A stretch of DNA of 39,146 bases from Oscillospiraceae bacterium. GTDB taxonomy: Bacteria > Bacillota > Clostridia > Oscillospirales > Oscillospiraceae. Every line of letters starts with the position of its first letter. Positions within the stretch are counted from its first letter, which is position 1. The notes under the pieces are model-generated. The model made no database searches. It worked only from the letters and a program-made list of their open reading frames with translations, and was not told the DNA's origin. The stretch lies in contig SVKP01000103.1 in the NCBI GenBank assembly GCA_015068395.1, positions 1-39,146 of the forward strand, given 5' to 3'. The translations under genes and the position numbers were made by a program. Positions 17,092 to 26,388 of this stretch are shown piece after piece.

Positions 17092-17928
17092 TCAATCAAG
17101 CTCGATGGAGTCGGAAATGTACCAGTCGAAGCCCTTCTGGCGGCAGTAATCCTTGATCTCTGCAATGAGCGCCTTGTCGCGCGTATATTCCAGCAGATAG
17201 ATGTCGGCGCCCATCGCCGCATATCGCTCGACATAGTCCTTAAAGTACGCACTGTCCTCCGCTTCCGCTTTTCCGAAGCCGCCCTCATCCCAGAGGATCG
17301 TGGAGAAAACGGATTCCTGATTGATGCCGGTGATCACGTCGTCCCATCGGCCGCCGCCGTCGCAGTAGGCGTCCAGAAATACGTCGCCCCCGTTGATCAG
17401 AACAGCCTTTCTCGTGCCGACCAGCGTGCGCATGATCTCGGCTACGCCACCTAGCATCCGCTGCGTGGGATAGTGGTAATACACGTCGCAGTTGTCCACG
17501 AAAAAGCCGTCGACGCCCTTGTCCAGCAGCGCGGGCGCCAGTTCGCCCGTTACGAACGCATACCAGCGCTCGTCGGCGGCATCGACCCAGTATTCCTCGT
17601 CCCAGTTTTCGTATGCCCCCAGTATCAGATCGCTGTATGTGTCGAAATAGTCGCGGAAGTTCTCGATTGAGCCGATATTGATGTAGCTGTAGACGGTTTT
17701 TCCGTCTCGCTTGAGCGCGTCGATCTGCTCTTTTGAGAAGTACTGCGCATCAATGACCACCGTTTTATAATCGCTCAGTCGGTTCAGGTCGCCTTCGACG
17801 CTGAGAAAAACACCGTAGTCGCTTTCCTGAGTCTGCGCGGCGCAGCCCGCTGCAGCTGCAAGAAGGAGCATCGCCGTCAAAGCGCATGCGACACTTTTGA
17901 GTATGTGTGACAGATTAATTTGGTACAT
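17092..17928 (-). CDS. Lipoprotein of the GH114 (endo-alpha-1,4-polygalactosaminidase) type
   Basis: The 278-residue product starts with a lipoprotein signal peptide (LLLAAAAGC, Cys at about 29) and carries a TIM-barrel domain of the GH114/TM1410-like type. Supporting segments are VVIDAQYFSKEQIDALKRDG, VYSYINIGSIENFRDYF, DKGVDGFFVDNCDVYY and GINQESVFSTILW. GH114 enzymes cleave alpha-1,4-linked galactosaminoglycan polymers; some relatives have no known substrate. DGFFVDNCD supplies an acidic pair expected of the catalytic region. It probably works at the outer face of the membrane. The promoter is the repeated palindromic element about 55 bases upstream. Confidence 0.82.
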   Translation of the reverse strand: MYQINLSHILKSVACALTAMLLLAAAAGCAAQTQESDYGVFLSVEGDLNRLSDYKTVVIDAQYFSKEQIDALKRDGKTVYSYINIGSIENFRDYFDTYSDLILGAYENWDEEYWVDAADERWYAFVTGELAPALLDKGVDGFFVDNCDVYYHYPTQRMLGGVAEIMRTLVGTRKAVLINGGDVFLDAYCDGGGRWDDVITGINQESVFSTILWDEGGFGKAEAEDSAYFKDYVERYAAMGADIYLLEYTRDKALIAEIKDYCRQKGFDWYISDSIELD

Positions 17929-17982
17929 TTGTCATCATTCACTTTCCGAGAGATTGGACGCACATCGGCAAAGGTATACGGT

Positions 17983-18011
17983 ATTATACCACCACACCGC
18001 AGCCTTGCCAA
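17983..18011 (-). promoter_or_regulatory. Repeated palindromic promoter, copy 2
   Basis: On the minus strand TTGGCA (18011-18006), a 17-base spacer and TATAAT (17988-17983). The -35 is inside CCGCAG-A-CTTGGCAAG-G-CTGCGG, an inverted repeat with one mismatch. It precedes the GH114-like gene. Confidence 0.8.
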
Positions 18012-18160
18012 GTCTGCGGCGGGTCACCGGACCCGTACCGATTGCAGCAAAACGGTCGCCTCAATTGTTTCATAGATGCGGCAGGCGAGGTTGAGTCCTG
18101 CATATCGGACTTGGTCTCTGCTAAGATGCCGACAACAAAAGATGAAAGGCGGTCTTCACC

Positions 18161-18346
18161 TTGAATGGTTTCGCTATGTTTTTCGCGATTCTCGGCGCGT
18201 TCTATGTATCCTGCTTCATCACGAAATTCATTGTCCGGCTTGACGGGTTCGACGAGCCGGAGCCGGAAGAGACCGCGAGCGCTGCGGAAGTCACCCCCGC
18301 GCCGCCGCGCGGGCCGCGTGGGGATTCGTACCGAAACGCCGCGTAA
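18161..18346 (+). CDS. Small single-span membrane protein
   Basis: A 61-residue frame encodes one hydrophobic helix (MFFAILGAFYVSCFITKFIV) and an acidic, Pro-rich tail (DEPEPEETASAAEVTPAPP). The start shown is TTG with AAAGG about 11 bases upstream; an ATG at residue 5 is an alternative. The amphipathic layout looks like a real small membrane protein, but the start signals are poor. No family is recognised. It is read in the same direction as the helicase gene but is separated from it by 280 bases that include the helicase promoter. Confidence 0.4.
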   Translation: MNGFAMFFAILGAFYVSCFITKFIVRLDGFDEPEPEETASAAEVTPAPPRGPRGDSYRNAA

Positions 18347-18564
18347 GTTCTGCGCTTGCCAGCCGGGCAGCAGATCAGGGCGCTCACCGAATGAGCTGCG
18401 CCGGCAAGGAGCCGGTTTCTACGAGCAATCCCACGAGCTCACACATTTACTGTGGCTTCGTAGGATTGTCTTTTCGCGGCATACCGGGCATCGGCCCTCG
18501 GTGGTAAAGCCTGCGGCGCTGCTCAGGGGATCAGGGGACGCTGCGCCTGAACCTTGCCAAGCTG

Positions 18565-18593
18565 TTGATTATTCCCCCATATTCCAATATAAT
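18565..18593 (+). promoter_or_regulatory. Promoter of the helicase gene
   Basis: TTGATT (18565-18570), 17 bases, then TATAAT (18588-18593). The predicted start of transcription is about 27 bases before the ATG at 18627. Confidence 0.75.
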
Positions 18594-18626
18594 ATCGGTA
18601 AAATAATTGTTTCCGAGGTGACTCGT

Positions 18627-20006
18627 ATGAAGTCTGGACTGACGCGTTCACAGGAACGTGCCTATAAAGCCATCATGGACGGCTACAACGTGTTCCTCAC
18701 CGGCCACGCCGGAACGGGCAAGTCGTATCTCCTCCGCAAAGTGATCAACGACCTCACGGACGCCGGAAAGAATGTGGTTGTCGCGGCTCCTACCGGGATT
18801 GCCGCCATCAACGTCGGCGGAACTACGATCCACCGGCTTTTCAACCTGAAGCCGGACATCTATTCAGACCGCACGCCTCGCGTACCGCCCGTATTCAGGA
18901 AAACGGATGCGCTGTTCATCGATGAAATCTCCATGTGCCGGATAGACCTGTTTGACTATGTTGGCAGGGTGCTCAAAAAAACGCATCCGATTCAGGTTGT
19001 GGTCGTTGGTGATTTCTGTCAGCTGCCGCCTGTCATGCCGTGGAAGGGCAGCAACAGCGTCTACTATGACGAAAAGGACATTCTGGATCGGCACTTTGGC
19101 TTCGATGTCGGCGGCGGCTATGCTTTTCTCTCTCCGCAGTGGAAGCGGCTCAATTTCAAGCCGATGGTTCTTGAAGAAGTCGTCCGTCAGGACGATCCGC
19201 ACTTCATTGAGGCTCTTGACCGTGCTCGCATGGGTGATACATGGTCTCTTCGGTACTTTGCCGAGAACTCCAGCCGCGACGTGATCCGAGGCGGTATCTA
19301 TCTTGCCGGACGAAATGCGGAAGTCAACCAAATCAATTCCGACAGGCTCGAAGCGCTGAACTCCAGGTTGTTCACCTATGAGGCCGAAAGCGACGGCGAT
19401 GTGACCGAGGAAGATAAAAGGGTTGCCCCGGAGCTGCTGGAACTCAAGGTCGGCGCAAGGGTCATGACAACCGTAAATGATCCGTTTGGCAACTACTTCA
19501 ACGGCTCCATGGGTACTGTCACAGAGCTTGATGACAACCATATCTTCGTCCGGATCGATGATGGAGATGAATGCGAGATCCATAACAACACCTGGGAGAT
19601 CATCAGGTACGAGATAGATGAAGAAGATCCGAGCACCACGGTGTTCAAGCGAACGGTGGTCGGCAGATACTCTCAGTACCCTGTCAAGCTCGCATGGGCG
19701 GTCACGATCCATAAGAGTCAGGGGCAGACGTTCTCCAGAGTCAATCTGAACCCCTCCTGCTGGGATTCCGGTCAGCTGTATGTGGCACTTTCGAGGGTAA
19801 GGAGCGTAGACGGGCTCCACTTCACAAGGCCCATCTACGACAAATACCTGTTTCTGGACCCCAAAATTGCCAAATTCTATCGTGAGCTGGAAGAAAACGA
19901 GCCTGATGACTCCGGCATCGCCCGTGACATGGACAACAAGGGCAAAGACGATGAAAAGCAGATCGTTCGCGATCCCGTCCAGTTCGTCCAGGAGTCTCTG
20001 TTCTAA
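18627..20006 (+). CDS. Pif1-like 5'-3' DNA helicase (AAA ATPase)
   Basis: The 459-residue product has the superfamily 1B helicase motifs in order: Walker A GHAGTGKS (26-33), motif Ia VVAAPTGIAAINVGG, Walker B ALFIDEISM, motif III VVVGDFCQLPPV, the domain 2 TIHKSQGQTF motif and the C-terminal YVALSRVRS. Pif1/RecD-type helicases unwind DNA ahead of replication or at G-quadruplexes and R-loops. The start at 18627 has GAGGTG at good spacing; the open frame upstream (to 18165) has no support. It has its own promoter. Stand-alone copies are common in Firmicutes, including on mobile elements. Confidence 0.9.
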   Translation: MKSGLTRSQERAYKAIMDGYNVFLTGHAGTGKSYLLRKVINDLTDAGKNVVVAAPTGIAAINVGGTTIHRLFNLKPDIYSDRTPRVPPVFRKTDALFIDEISMCRIDLFDYVGRVLKKTHPIQVVVVGDFCQLPPVMPWKGSNSVYYDEKDILDRHFGFDVGGGYAFLSPQWKRLNFKPMVLEEVVRQDDPHFIEALDRARMGDTWSLRYFAENSSRDVIRGGIYLAGRNAEVNQINSDRLEALNSRLFTYEAESDGDVTEEDKRVAPELLELKVGARVMTTVNDPFGNYFNGSMGTVTELDDNHIFVRIDDGDECEIHNNTWEIIRYEIDEEDPSTTVFKRTVVGRYSQYPVKLAWAVTIHKSQGQTFSRVNLNPSCWDSGQLYVALSRVRSVDGLHFTRPIYDKYLFLDPKIAKFYRELEENEPDDSGIARDMDNKGKDDEKQIVRDPVQFVQESLF

Positions 20007-20029
20007 GGAACCGCTGATTAAATCAACGT

Positions 20030-20260
20030 GTGCGAATCGACGAGCAGCTGGACTATACGATTCCGGAGTGTCTGTACACGGTTGAGGATGTGCTCTCCGC
20101 CATCGACCGCGCTAAGGACAAGCTGTGGTGCTTCCAGTGCGAGCAGCGCGAGGCACAGCTGGCAGAGGCGCGGCAGGCGGTCGATATGATCCCTGGCCAG
20201 ATCGTCCTGATCGGCTTTGTGGACCCCGTAAGCTATGTACCCGAACGGCTCGCGTCGTGA
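20030..20260 (+). other. Scrap ORF after the helicase, possibly a mobile-element remnant
   Basis: A 76-codon frame from a GTG encodes an acidic, helical product (IPECLYTVEDVLSAIDRAKD, LAEARQAVDMIPGQIVLIGF) that looks like the tail of a larger protein and not like random sequence. It has no ribosome binding site and the rest of 20261-20364 holds nothing coding that I can support. I recognise no family. The abrupt beginning just after the helicase stop codon suggests a rearrangement scar. Confidence 0.3.
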
Positions 20261-20364
20261 GAGGGGCATGAACAGGCAATCAAGCTGAACTCGCGGATAG
20301 TTCATAGAGGACGCCGGAGGTCGGCCGCTCATGTACGGCATGCATGTGCTTCGCCTTGAGCATG

Positions 20365-21000
20365 TTAATCGGTATAGGCTTTCAGTTCCCGCCGGAATTC
20401 CTTGTAGTCTTCTTCCGACCAGTAAAAGGTCAATTCTTCCTCTGTAAAATCCTCCGGCTTGTCCCGCATAAAACTGTTTCCAATGTCATACTCGAATCTT
20501 TTCAGAACAACTTCCGCAAATTCTCTGAAAAACATTCCGATACCGGTTATGACATTTCCATCTTCAACGACCGCCTTGTGAGTAAAGTTATCCTTTTCCA
20601 CGAAGTCGAAGCTGTCCGCCATCTGCATGAAAAAGCCGGACGTAAACTTCTTTCCCTTGAGAATTCCAGCTTTGGAAAGCAGAATAGGGGCAGACGAAAT
20701 CGCGGCAAAAACAATGTCCGAGTTATTTCCGCCTTTCAGAAAATCAATCAACCTGTCATCAAACAGTGCCGGCAGGGGGTTGATGGTACCCGGTAAAATG
20801 ACACAGTCATAGTCTGCAATATCTGCTTCTGCCGTTGTTTTTGTGGGGATGATTCGTAAGCCGTCTTCACTGAGATACTCCTTGTTTTCACTCGCAATAT
20901 AGTCAATTTTCTCTCCAAACCAAACAGTAAGTGCGGATGTAAGGCAGGTTATCTCTTGCAATGAAAAGTCCGGATATAATAAAACCGCAAATTTTCTCAC
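20365..21000 (-). CDS. DJ-1/PfpI superfamily protein lacking the usual nucleophilic Cys
   Basis: The 211-residue product has the DJ-1/PfpI flavodoxin-like fold: KFAVLLYPDFSLQEIT at the N-terminus with the conserved Glu (about 16), DCVILPG (about 65-71), and a nucleophile-elbow segment AAISSAPILLSKAGILKGKK. In canonical members this elbow reads I-C-x-G/A-P; here Ser102 takes the place of Cys. The family includes deglycases/glyoxalases and chaperones, and members without Cys may be binders. The GTG start at 21000 is chosen for GGAGG eight bases upstream. The gene is visibly more AT-rich than its neighbours, suggesting transfer. It is divergent from the TetR gene and has the repeated promoter copy 3. 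Confidence 0.8.
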   Translation of the reverse strand: MRKFAVLLYPDFSLQEITCLTSALTVWFGEKIDYIASENKEYLSEDGLRIIPTKTTAEADIADYDCVILPGTINPLPALFDDRLIDFLKGGNNSDIVFAAISSAPILLSKAGILKGKKFTSGFFMQMADSFDFVEKDNFTHKAVVEDGNVITGIGMFFREFAEVVLKRFEYDIGNSFMRDKPEDFTEEELTFYWSEEDYKEFRRELKAYTD

Positions 21001-21084
21001 TTTAGTTTTCCTCCAAATTCCAGGCACTGCCGAGGGAATATCCATGCTGTACTCACATTGGGTATTCCCCGCGCAGTTTTGTCG

Positions 21085-21113
21085 AGTATACCACAGACTG
21101 ATGGGCTTGCCAA
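21085..21113 (-). promoter_or_regulatory. Repeated palindromic promoter, copy 3
   Basis: On the minus strand TTGGCA (21113-21108), 17 bases, then TATACT (21090-21085). The -35 lies inside a short inverted repeat, GGCTTGGCAAGCC. It faces the DJ-1-like gene, 85 bases upstream. The region continues to the divergent TetR gene, whose promoter is not clear. Confidence 0.7.
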
Positions 21114-21249
21114 GCCGGGCGTCCGGTTTTTAAGCGTGTTTTGGTGAAAAAAGATGTTGTATTCCGTGCCGCTTTGTGATATTTTATTGCGGTGCTTATA
21201 TGACGTTTGCCGCGCCATACGCGAATGCGGCATGCAGGGAGGAAAATTA

Positions 21250-21867
21250 ATGATTACAGCGGCAGAGATGGCAAAGCGGCGGGAAGAAATGCTTGCGGCG
21301 GCCTTTCACCTCTTTTCGGAACGAAACATTGATTCCGTCCAGCTCAAGGAGATCGCGGCGGCGACCGGCTATGGCCTGCGCTCCGTGAACCGCTACTTCC
21401 AGACCAAGGACGCGCTGGTCGTTGACGTGGCGGTATGGGCCTGGGAGTCCTTCACAAAGGTCAACCGCAAGCGAAGCCCGGAGAAAACCGGCACGGCGGC
21501 GGAGGCCTACGCCTTCTTTCTCGATTCGTTCCTCCGCCTCTACCGCGAGCACGCCGATCTGCTGCGCTTCAACCAGATGTTCAACGTCTTCCTGCGCGCG
21601 CAGCGTGTTGACGCGGAGCGGCTGGGGCACTACACGGGAATTGCCGACGCGCTCCGCGAGCGGTTCCATGCCGTCTACTGCAAGGGACAGCAGGACGGGA
21701 CGCTGCGCACCGACGTCCCGGAGGAGAAGATGTTTTCCGCGACGCTCCATCTCATGCTCGCGGCTGTCACGCGCTACGCGGTGGGCCTTGCCTACGACGC
21801 GGGCGTGGACCCGGAGGAGGAGCTGACGGAGCTGCGGGATATGCTGTTCGCGCGGTACACATTGTGA
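21250..21867 (+). CDS. TetR/AcrR family transcriptional regulator
   Basis: The 205-residue product has an N-terminal helix-turn-helix (about 10-56: KRREEMLAAAFHLFSERNID, LKEIAAATGYGLRSVNRYFQ) and a variable C-terminal helical ligand domain. TetR proteins bind short palindromes and release DNA on binding a small molecule. The start at 21250 has GGAGG seven bases upstream; a longer in-frame ATG at 21154 lacks one. Only 33 bases separate its stop from the large adhesin gene, so it probably controls that gene and itself. Upstream, TTGTGA or TTGTAT sequences with 17-base spacers are possible -35 elements, but none is strong. Confidence 0.9.
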   Translation: MITAAEMAKRREEMLAAAFHLFSERNIDSVQLKEIAAATGYGLRSVNRYFQTKDALVVDVAVWAWESFTKVNRKRSPEKTGTAAEAYAFFLDSFLRLYREHADLLRFNQMFNVFLRAQRVDAERLGHYTGIADALRERFHAVYCKGQQDGTLRTDVPEEKMFSATLHLMLAAVTRYAVGLAYDAGVDPEEELTELRDMLFARYTL

Positions 21868-21900
21868 ACACTTACGCTTTACTATAGAGGAGGAACCACC

Positions 21901-24900
21901 ATGAAAACCCAAAAAAACCTATCCATCCTGCTGACGCTCGTCATGCTCCTCGGTCTGCTGCCGTGGAGCGCCCAGAGCGCGCGGGCGGCGGACGACGCCA
22001 CCGTCGTCTATACCTTCGCGTGGGGAGGCAAGGATGACAACGACTATTATCTGTCCGGCAGCGACGGCACACAATCGGCAAGGTTTAATAGGTTCAACTC
22101 CTCCAGCGTAGAATTATCCATTGAAAACGGCCTGACTCTGCGTCTCGCGACCGCGGATTATACAAAGCTGGTGGTCGTGGATGATAGCGTGGGAAACAGC
22201 AATGCCCGCTATCAATATGTATTGAAATATTCGGCCGACTTGCGCATTACCCACGCCAGTCACTACATCAAACACGTCAAGCTGTACGGGCAGTATGTGA
22301 ACGGCAGCAGCTGCAGCATAACCTCACAGGAGGCGGATTTTAACGCCCACACCTGCGACATGCGCTGGATGAAGGAAAACAGCAGCCGCCTCTGCGCCAT
22401 CGAGATTACCTACAGCGAAAGGCAGGATCATTACAGCATCGACACGCTGCTGGGATATCGCAGCAGTGAAGGCTGGAAGGCCGGCGATTACGGCACGGTG
22501 ACGCTGAGTCCCGGCACAGGCGGTTTTGTGGGCGGCGAGACGGTGACGGCAAGCGTGACGTCGGCGCCGGGCTACACGCTGGCTTCGCTGACGGCGTTGG
22601 ACGGCAAGGGGCGCGCCGTCCCCATAACGGACGGCAGCTTTGTCATGCCTTACGCCAACGTGACGCTGACGGCGACGTTTGCGAGCTTTTCCTACTCGGT
22701 CCACTATAAGGCGAACGGCGGCACGGGCACGATGGAGGACGAAAGCTGCTACGGCAGGAGCGCCTTGAGCGCCTCCAGGTTTTCCCGCGCGGGCTATTTC
22801 TTCACGTCGTGGAACACAAAGAGCGACGGCAGCGGCGCGTCCTTCGCCCCCGGCGACAACGTGGCGGCGTTTGCGTCAGAGAACGGGACGCTCACGCTCT
22901 ACGCCCAGTGGAAGGCGACCGGCGCCGACGACCCGTTCCGCGTAACGAGCCTCGCGGAGCTGAACTCCCTTGCCGCGCGCGTGAACGCCGGTGAGGACTT
23001 CACTGGAGTCTACATCCTCCAGACCGGGGATATCACGGGCTTTACCGGGACGATCGGCACGGATGAGCATCCCTTCCGCGGCATCTACGACGGCGGCGAA
23101 AACACGCTCGCCGTCGACATTTCGGGCGGAAGATACTGCGCCCCCTTCGGCTGCGTGGAGAACGCGAGCATCCGAAAGCTGACCGTTGCCGGCTCGATCG
23201 CGGCGAATAGTGAAACCATTTATGAGGGCGGCCTGATTGGATTTGCTGAAGGCGACCTCGTCGCGGTTGAGAATTGCAGCGTCACGGCAAGCGTCACCGG
23301 CGGGGGAGGCGGCTTTGTCGGCGGGTTTGTGGGAGGCAGGGGGTGTACGTTTACGATCACGAACTGCGTATTCCGCGGCAGCCTGCTCGGCAGCGCCACA
23401 CGTGCCGCCGGCTTTTGCGGCGGCGCCGCTTGCGTCGACTGTCTCTTTGCCCCTGCCGCGGTGACGATAGAGACGGAAGCAACCGATTACACCTTTGGCG
23501 AATTCTCGGAAGAACTGACGCGCTGCTATTATGTGACCGCGCTCGGTACGGCGCAGGGCGCGAAGGTCAGCACCGCCGCGCCCGAGGGATCTCTGAGCGC
23601 CCCGGTCACGCTGCACGGCGAAACGTACTATGGCGCCGCCTCTATCAGCGGCCTGCGCGCCATCTATGCCCAGACGGGCGGCGTCATCCATCCGAAGCCT
23701 GTCGTCAGGGCTTTCGACGGCACGGTGCTGACTGAGAACACGCACTACACCGTCGCCTACAGCGCCGAGGACGACAGCGCTCTGGACGATTATACGCTGA
23801 CCGTCACCGGCATGGGCGCCTATGTCGGCAAGCAGGTCTTCGGCTACAGCGTTACGGAGAATCTGGGCAACTGGATCGACTGCAGGGCGAGCGGCGAGCT
23901 GTCCACCGAGATCTCGACGGCGGAGCAGCTGGCGCTGCTGGCCTATAATGTGAACAATGGCAACAGGTATAAAGACGTAAAATTCTATCTGACCGCGGAC
24001 ATCGACCTGAGCGGCCACTACTGGACGCCCATCGGCAGCAGCAAGACAAACTGTTTCTCCGGCTCTTTCTACGGCAATGGGCATACCATCAGCGGCCTTG
24101 CCATCGACCCTGCCAATAAACCGACCTACGGCGGGCTGTTCGGCGTGATGGCGGCTCAAACCTATGATCCCATCTATATCTCCGGGATCGTCCTGACTGA
24201 CTGCAATATTGCCGGAGCCTCCAGCACCGGTACGGTCGCAGGACTCCTCCACGGCAATGCATATAACTACATTGAAAGCTGCCTTGTCCTCGGCGGCACG
24301 GTCTCCGGCGGCGCGCTCGTCGGCGTCACCGAAACCAACTCCCGCGTAAGAAACAGCTACTATGAGGGGCTGTCCCTGAACGGAGGCGAGCCTGCCAGCT
24401 CCGCGCATCACTGCGTCCGCTTCGACGACGGCAGCGTGAATGAGGACCGCGTCACCGTCAGGAATGGCAGCGCCGAATACAGGGGAGTCTTTTATCAGGG
24501 CGCTCTGTATGTTGGCGACGGCATGATCGTTCGTACCATTCCGGCCGTGCCGGCGGGGATGGTCGCCTCCGGCGTGACGTACAGCGATGGCAGCGGACAG
24601 CACGACGCCGCGGCGGAAGACGGCGGAGCATACTCCTTCACCATGCCGGCGGCGGACGTTTCCGTCAGCGTAAAATACGCCCCCTGCGCGCTCGCGGGCA
24701 GAGGTACGGCGAGCGAGCCGTATGTGATCGGCAGCGCGGACGACTGGGCGTATCTCGTCGCCCGTCCGGGCCTGTACGGCGCGAGCTTCCGCCTTGCTCA
24801 GGATCTCAGCGTGAGCAGCAGCCTCGGCACGAGCAGCTCGCCCTTCACCGGCGTTTTCGACGGCGGCGGGAACACGCTGACCGTCACGCTGACGGCGGCG

Positions 24901-26370
24901 GGCGAAGGCTGCGCCCCGTTCGGTTATGCCAACGGCGCGTCGATACGGAACCTGCACACGGCGGGAACCGTGACGATGGACAACAACAAATACGGCAGCG
25001 GCGTCATCGGCGTAAGCGACGGCTGCGTCAGCATCACAAACTGCCGCAGCAGCGTCGCCGTCAGCAGCTCCGTCGACGGAGACGGCAGCCACGGCGGTCT
25101 GGTCGGCCTGCTCAACGGCGGTGAACTGACGATCACCGGCTGCGTGTTCGACGGCAGCATCACCGGCGAGAAAACCACCAACTGCGGCGGCTTCGTGGGC
25201 TGGAGAAACGGCGTGCTGACGATTGAAAACAGCCTGATGGCGGGCAAGCTGGAGATCAATGTTGATGATAACAGTGCCACGTTCAGCCGCAACGGCGACG
25301 CCGCGACGATCTCAAGCTGCTACTATCTGACCGCCTATGGCGCGGCGCAGGGGATCAAGGCACAGCGCGTCACGCCGGGCACAAACGTGAGCCTCGGCGG
25401 CGTCGGAGGCACGCAGTACAGCGCAAGCGGGATCACAGCGTATGAAAAGAGCCTGCTATACGGCGGCGCGATCTGCGTGGGCGCGGGCGAGACGATCAGC
25501 CTGACTCTCCGCTGCGGCGCGGCGCCCGAGGGCATGGTACTTGACAGCTACGCCGCCGACGCGGGTACGCTCAGCGGCACGGCGAATCCGTACACGCTGG
25601 TCATGCCCGCAGAGGGCGATGTGACGATCTCCGTCAAGTGGAAGGCAGCTGATCGCACGGTGAGGTTCGACAAGAACGCCGACAACGCGGCGCTTGGTGA
25701 GGAAAGCCGCACGCTGAAGTACGGCGATCCCTACGGCGCGCTGCCCGAGGCGTCGCGCGGCGGCTATACCCTCGCGGGCTGGTTCACGGCGCGCACGGGC
25801 GGAACACAGATCAAGGCGGACACGAGCGCGAAGTTTAACGGGACGCAGACGCTTTACGCGCACTGGACGGCGAACGAGTATACCATCGCCTACAACACGG
25901 ACGGCGGCAGCGTTCTGACCGCCCAGACCTATACCCCCGAGAGTGAGAAAGCTCTCCCCACGCCGACAAAGGCAGGTTTCACGTTCTCCTGCTGGAAGGT
26001 GACGACGGCGGCGGGCAGCTGGGAGAAGGACGCCGAGCTGGGCGCCGGCGCTCCGCTCAAGGGCCGGTACGGCAGCGTCACGCTGACTGCGCAGTGGGAA
26101 AAGATCGCAGTATCGGTCGGCGGCGACGTCTCCGGCAGCACGTTCCAGGTGAGCGCCACCGCACCCGAGGGCGGACTGCTGATCGCGGCGGTCTACGACG
26201 GCAGCGGCAGGCAGGTCAGCGTCATGACCTACACGCTCACGGCAAACAACGCGCAACAGGCCGAGGACACCAGGATCGCCGTAAAGAGCGGCTATACCTA
26301 CAGGGTCATGCTCGTGGACGCGGGCACCTACGTCCCGCTGTGCGAGGCGTGGAGCAAGACAAAAGAGTAA
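21901..26370 (+). CDS. Large exported repeat protein, probable adhesin
   Basis: The 1489-residue product has a signal peptide of about 30 residues (LLTLVMLLGLLPW core). An N-terminal Ser/Asn/Tyr-rich domain (about 32-190) is followed by a short beta-sandwich repeat (about 200-260) and an InlB-type repeat (about 262-335, ending YAQWKATG). Three GLUG/beta-helix-like blocks lie at about 340-650, 657-925 and 930-1200 with segments such as GGFVGGFVGG. Two further InlB-type repeats (about 1245-1400) contain GWFTARTGGTQI. The last 85 residues form the shared C-terminal module with TYRVMLVDAGTYVPLCEAW. There is no LPxTG or SLH motif, so the anchor is unknown. A strong GAGGAGG precedes the ATG. It is the only intact member of its family in this window. 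Confidence 0.9.
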   Translation: MKTQKNLSILLTLVMLLGLLPWSAQSARAADDATVVYTFAWGGKDDNDYYLSGSDGTQSARFNRFNSSSVELSIENGLTLRLATADYTKLVVVDDSVGNSNARYQYVLKYSADLRITHASHYIKHVKLYGQYVNGSSCSITSQEADFNAHTCDMRWMKENSSRLCAIEITYSERQDHYSIDTLLGYRSSEGWKAGDYGTVTLSPGTGGFVGGETVTASVTSAPGYTLASLTALDGKGRAVPITDGSFVMPYANVTLTATFASFSYSVHYKANGGTGTMEDESCYGRSALSASRFSRAGYFFTSWNTKSDGSGASFAPGDNVAAFASENGTLTLYAQWKATGADDPFRVTSLAELNSLAARVNAGEDFTGVYILQTGDITGFTGTIGTDEHPFRGIYDGGENTLAVDISGGRYCAPFGCVENASIRKLTVAGSIAANSETIYEGGLIGFAEGDLVAVENCSVTASVTGGGGGFVGGFVGGRGCTFTITNCVFRGSLLGSATRAAGFCGGAACVDCLFAPAAVTIETEATDYTFGEFSEELTRCYYVTALGTAQGAKVSTAAPEGSLSAPVTLHGETYYGAASISGLRAIYAQTGGVIHPKPVVRAFDGTVLTENTHYTVAYSAEDDSALDDYTLTVTGMGAYVGKQVFGYSVTENLGNWIDCRASGELSTEISTAEQLALLAYNVNNGNRYKDVKFYLTADIDLSGHYWTPIGSSKTNCFSGSFYGNGHTISGLAIDPANKPTYGGLFGVMAAQTYDPIYISGIVLTDCNIAGASSTGTVAGLLHGNAYNYIESCLVLGGTVSGGALVGVTETNSRVRNSYYEGLSLNGGEPASSAHHCVRFDDGSVNEDRVTVRNGSAEYRGVFYQGALYVGDGMIVRTIPAVPAGMVASGVTYSDGSGQHDAAAEDGGAYSFTMPAADVSVSVKYAPCALAGRGTASEPYVIGSADDWAYLVARPGLYGASFRLAQDLSVSSSLGTSSSPFTGVFDGGGNTLTVTLTAAGEGCAPFGYANGASIRNLHTAGTVTMDNNKYGSGVIGVSDGCVSITNCRSSVAVSSSVDGDGSHGGLVGLLNGGELTITGCVFDGSITGEKTTNCGGFVGWRNGVLTIENSLMAGKLEINVDDNSATFSRNGDAATISSCYYLTAYGAAQGIKAQRVTPGTNVSLGGVGGTQYSASGITAYEKSLLYGGAICVGAGETISLTLRCGAAPEGMVLDSYAADAGTLSGTANPYTLVMPAEGDVTISVKWKAADRTVRFDKNADNAALGEESRTLKYGDPYGALPEASRGGYTLAGWFTARTGGTQIKADTSAKFNGTQTLYAHWTANEYTIAYNTDGGSVLTAQTYTPESEKALPTPTKAGFTFSCWKVTTAAGSWEKDAELGAGAPLKGRYGSVTLTAQWEKIAVSVGGDVSGSTFQVSATAPEGGLLIAAVYDGSGRQVSVMTYTLTANNAQQAEDTRIAVKSGYTYRVMLVDAGTYVPLCEAWSKTKE

Positions 26371-26388
26371 GCAAAATGCAAGAAGAAC

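Noticed and set aside
16075-17454. A 459-codon plus frame opposite the GH114-like and unknown genes
   Set aside because: It crosses two genes with their own ribosome binding sites and shows only antisense composition.
18165-18626. N-terminal 154-residue extension of the helicase
   Set aside because: The extension is Arg/Ser-rich without domain, overlaps a separate small frame and lies upstream of the promoter and ribosome binding site used by ATG 18627.
22876-25092. A 738-codon minus frame opposite the adhesin
   Set aside because: It is an antisense shadow of Gly/Ser/Thr/Asp-rich coding DNA, with low-complexity Ala/Arg/Asp composition and no start signals.
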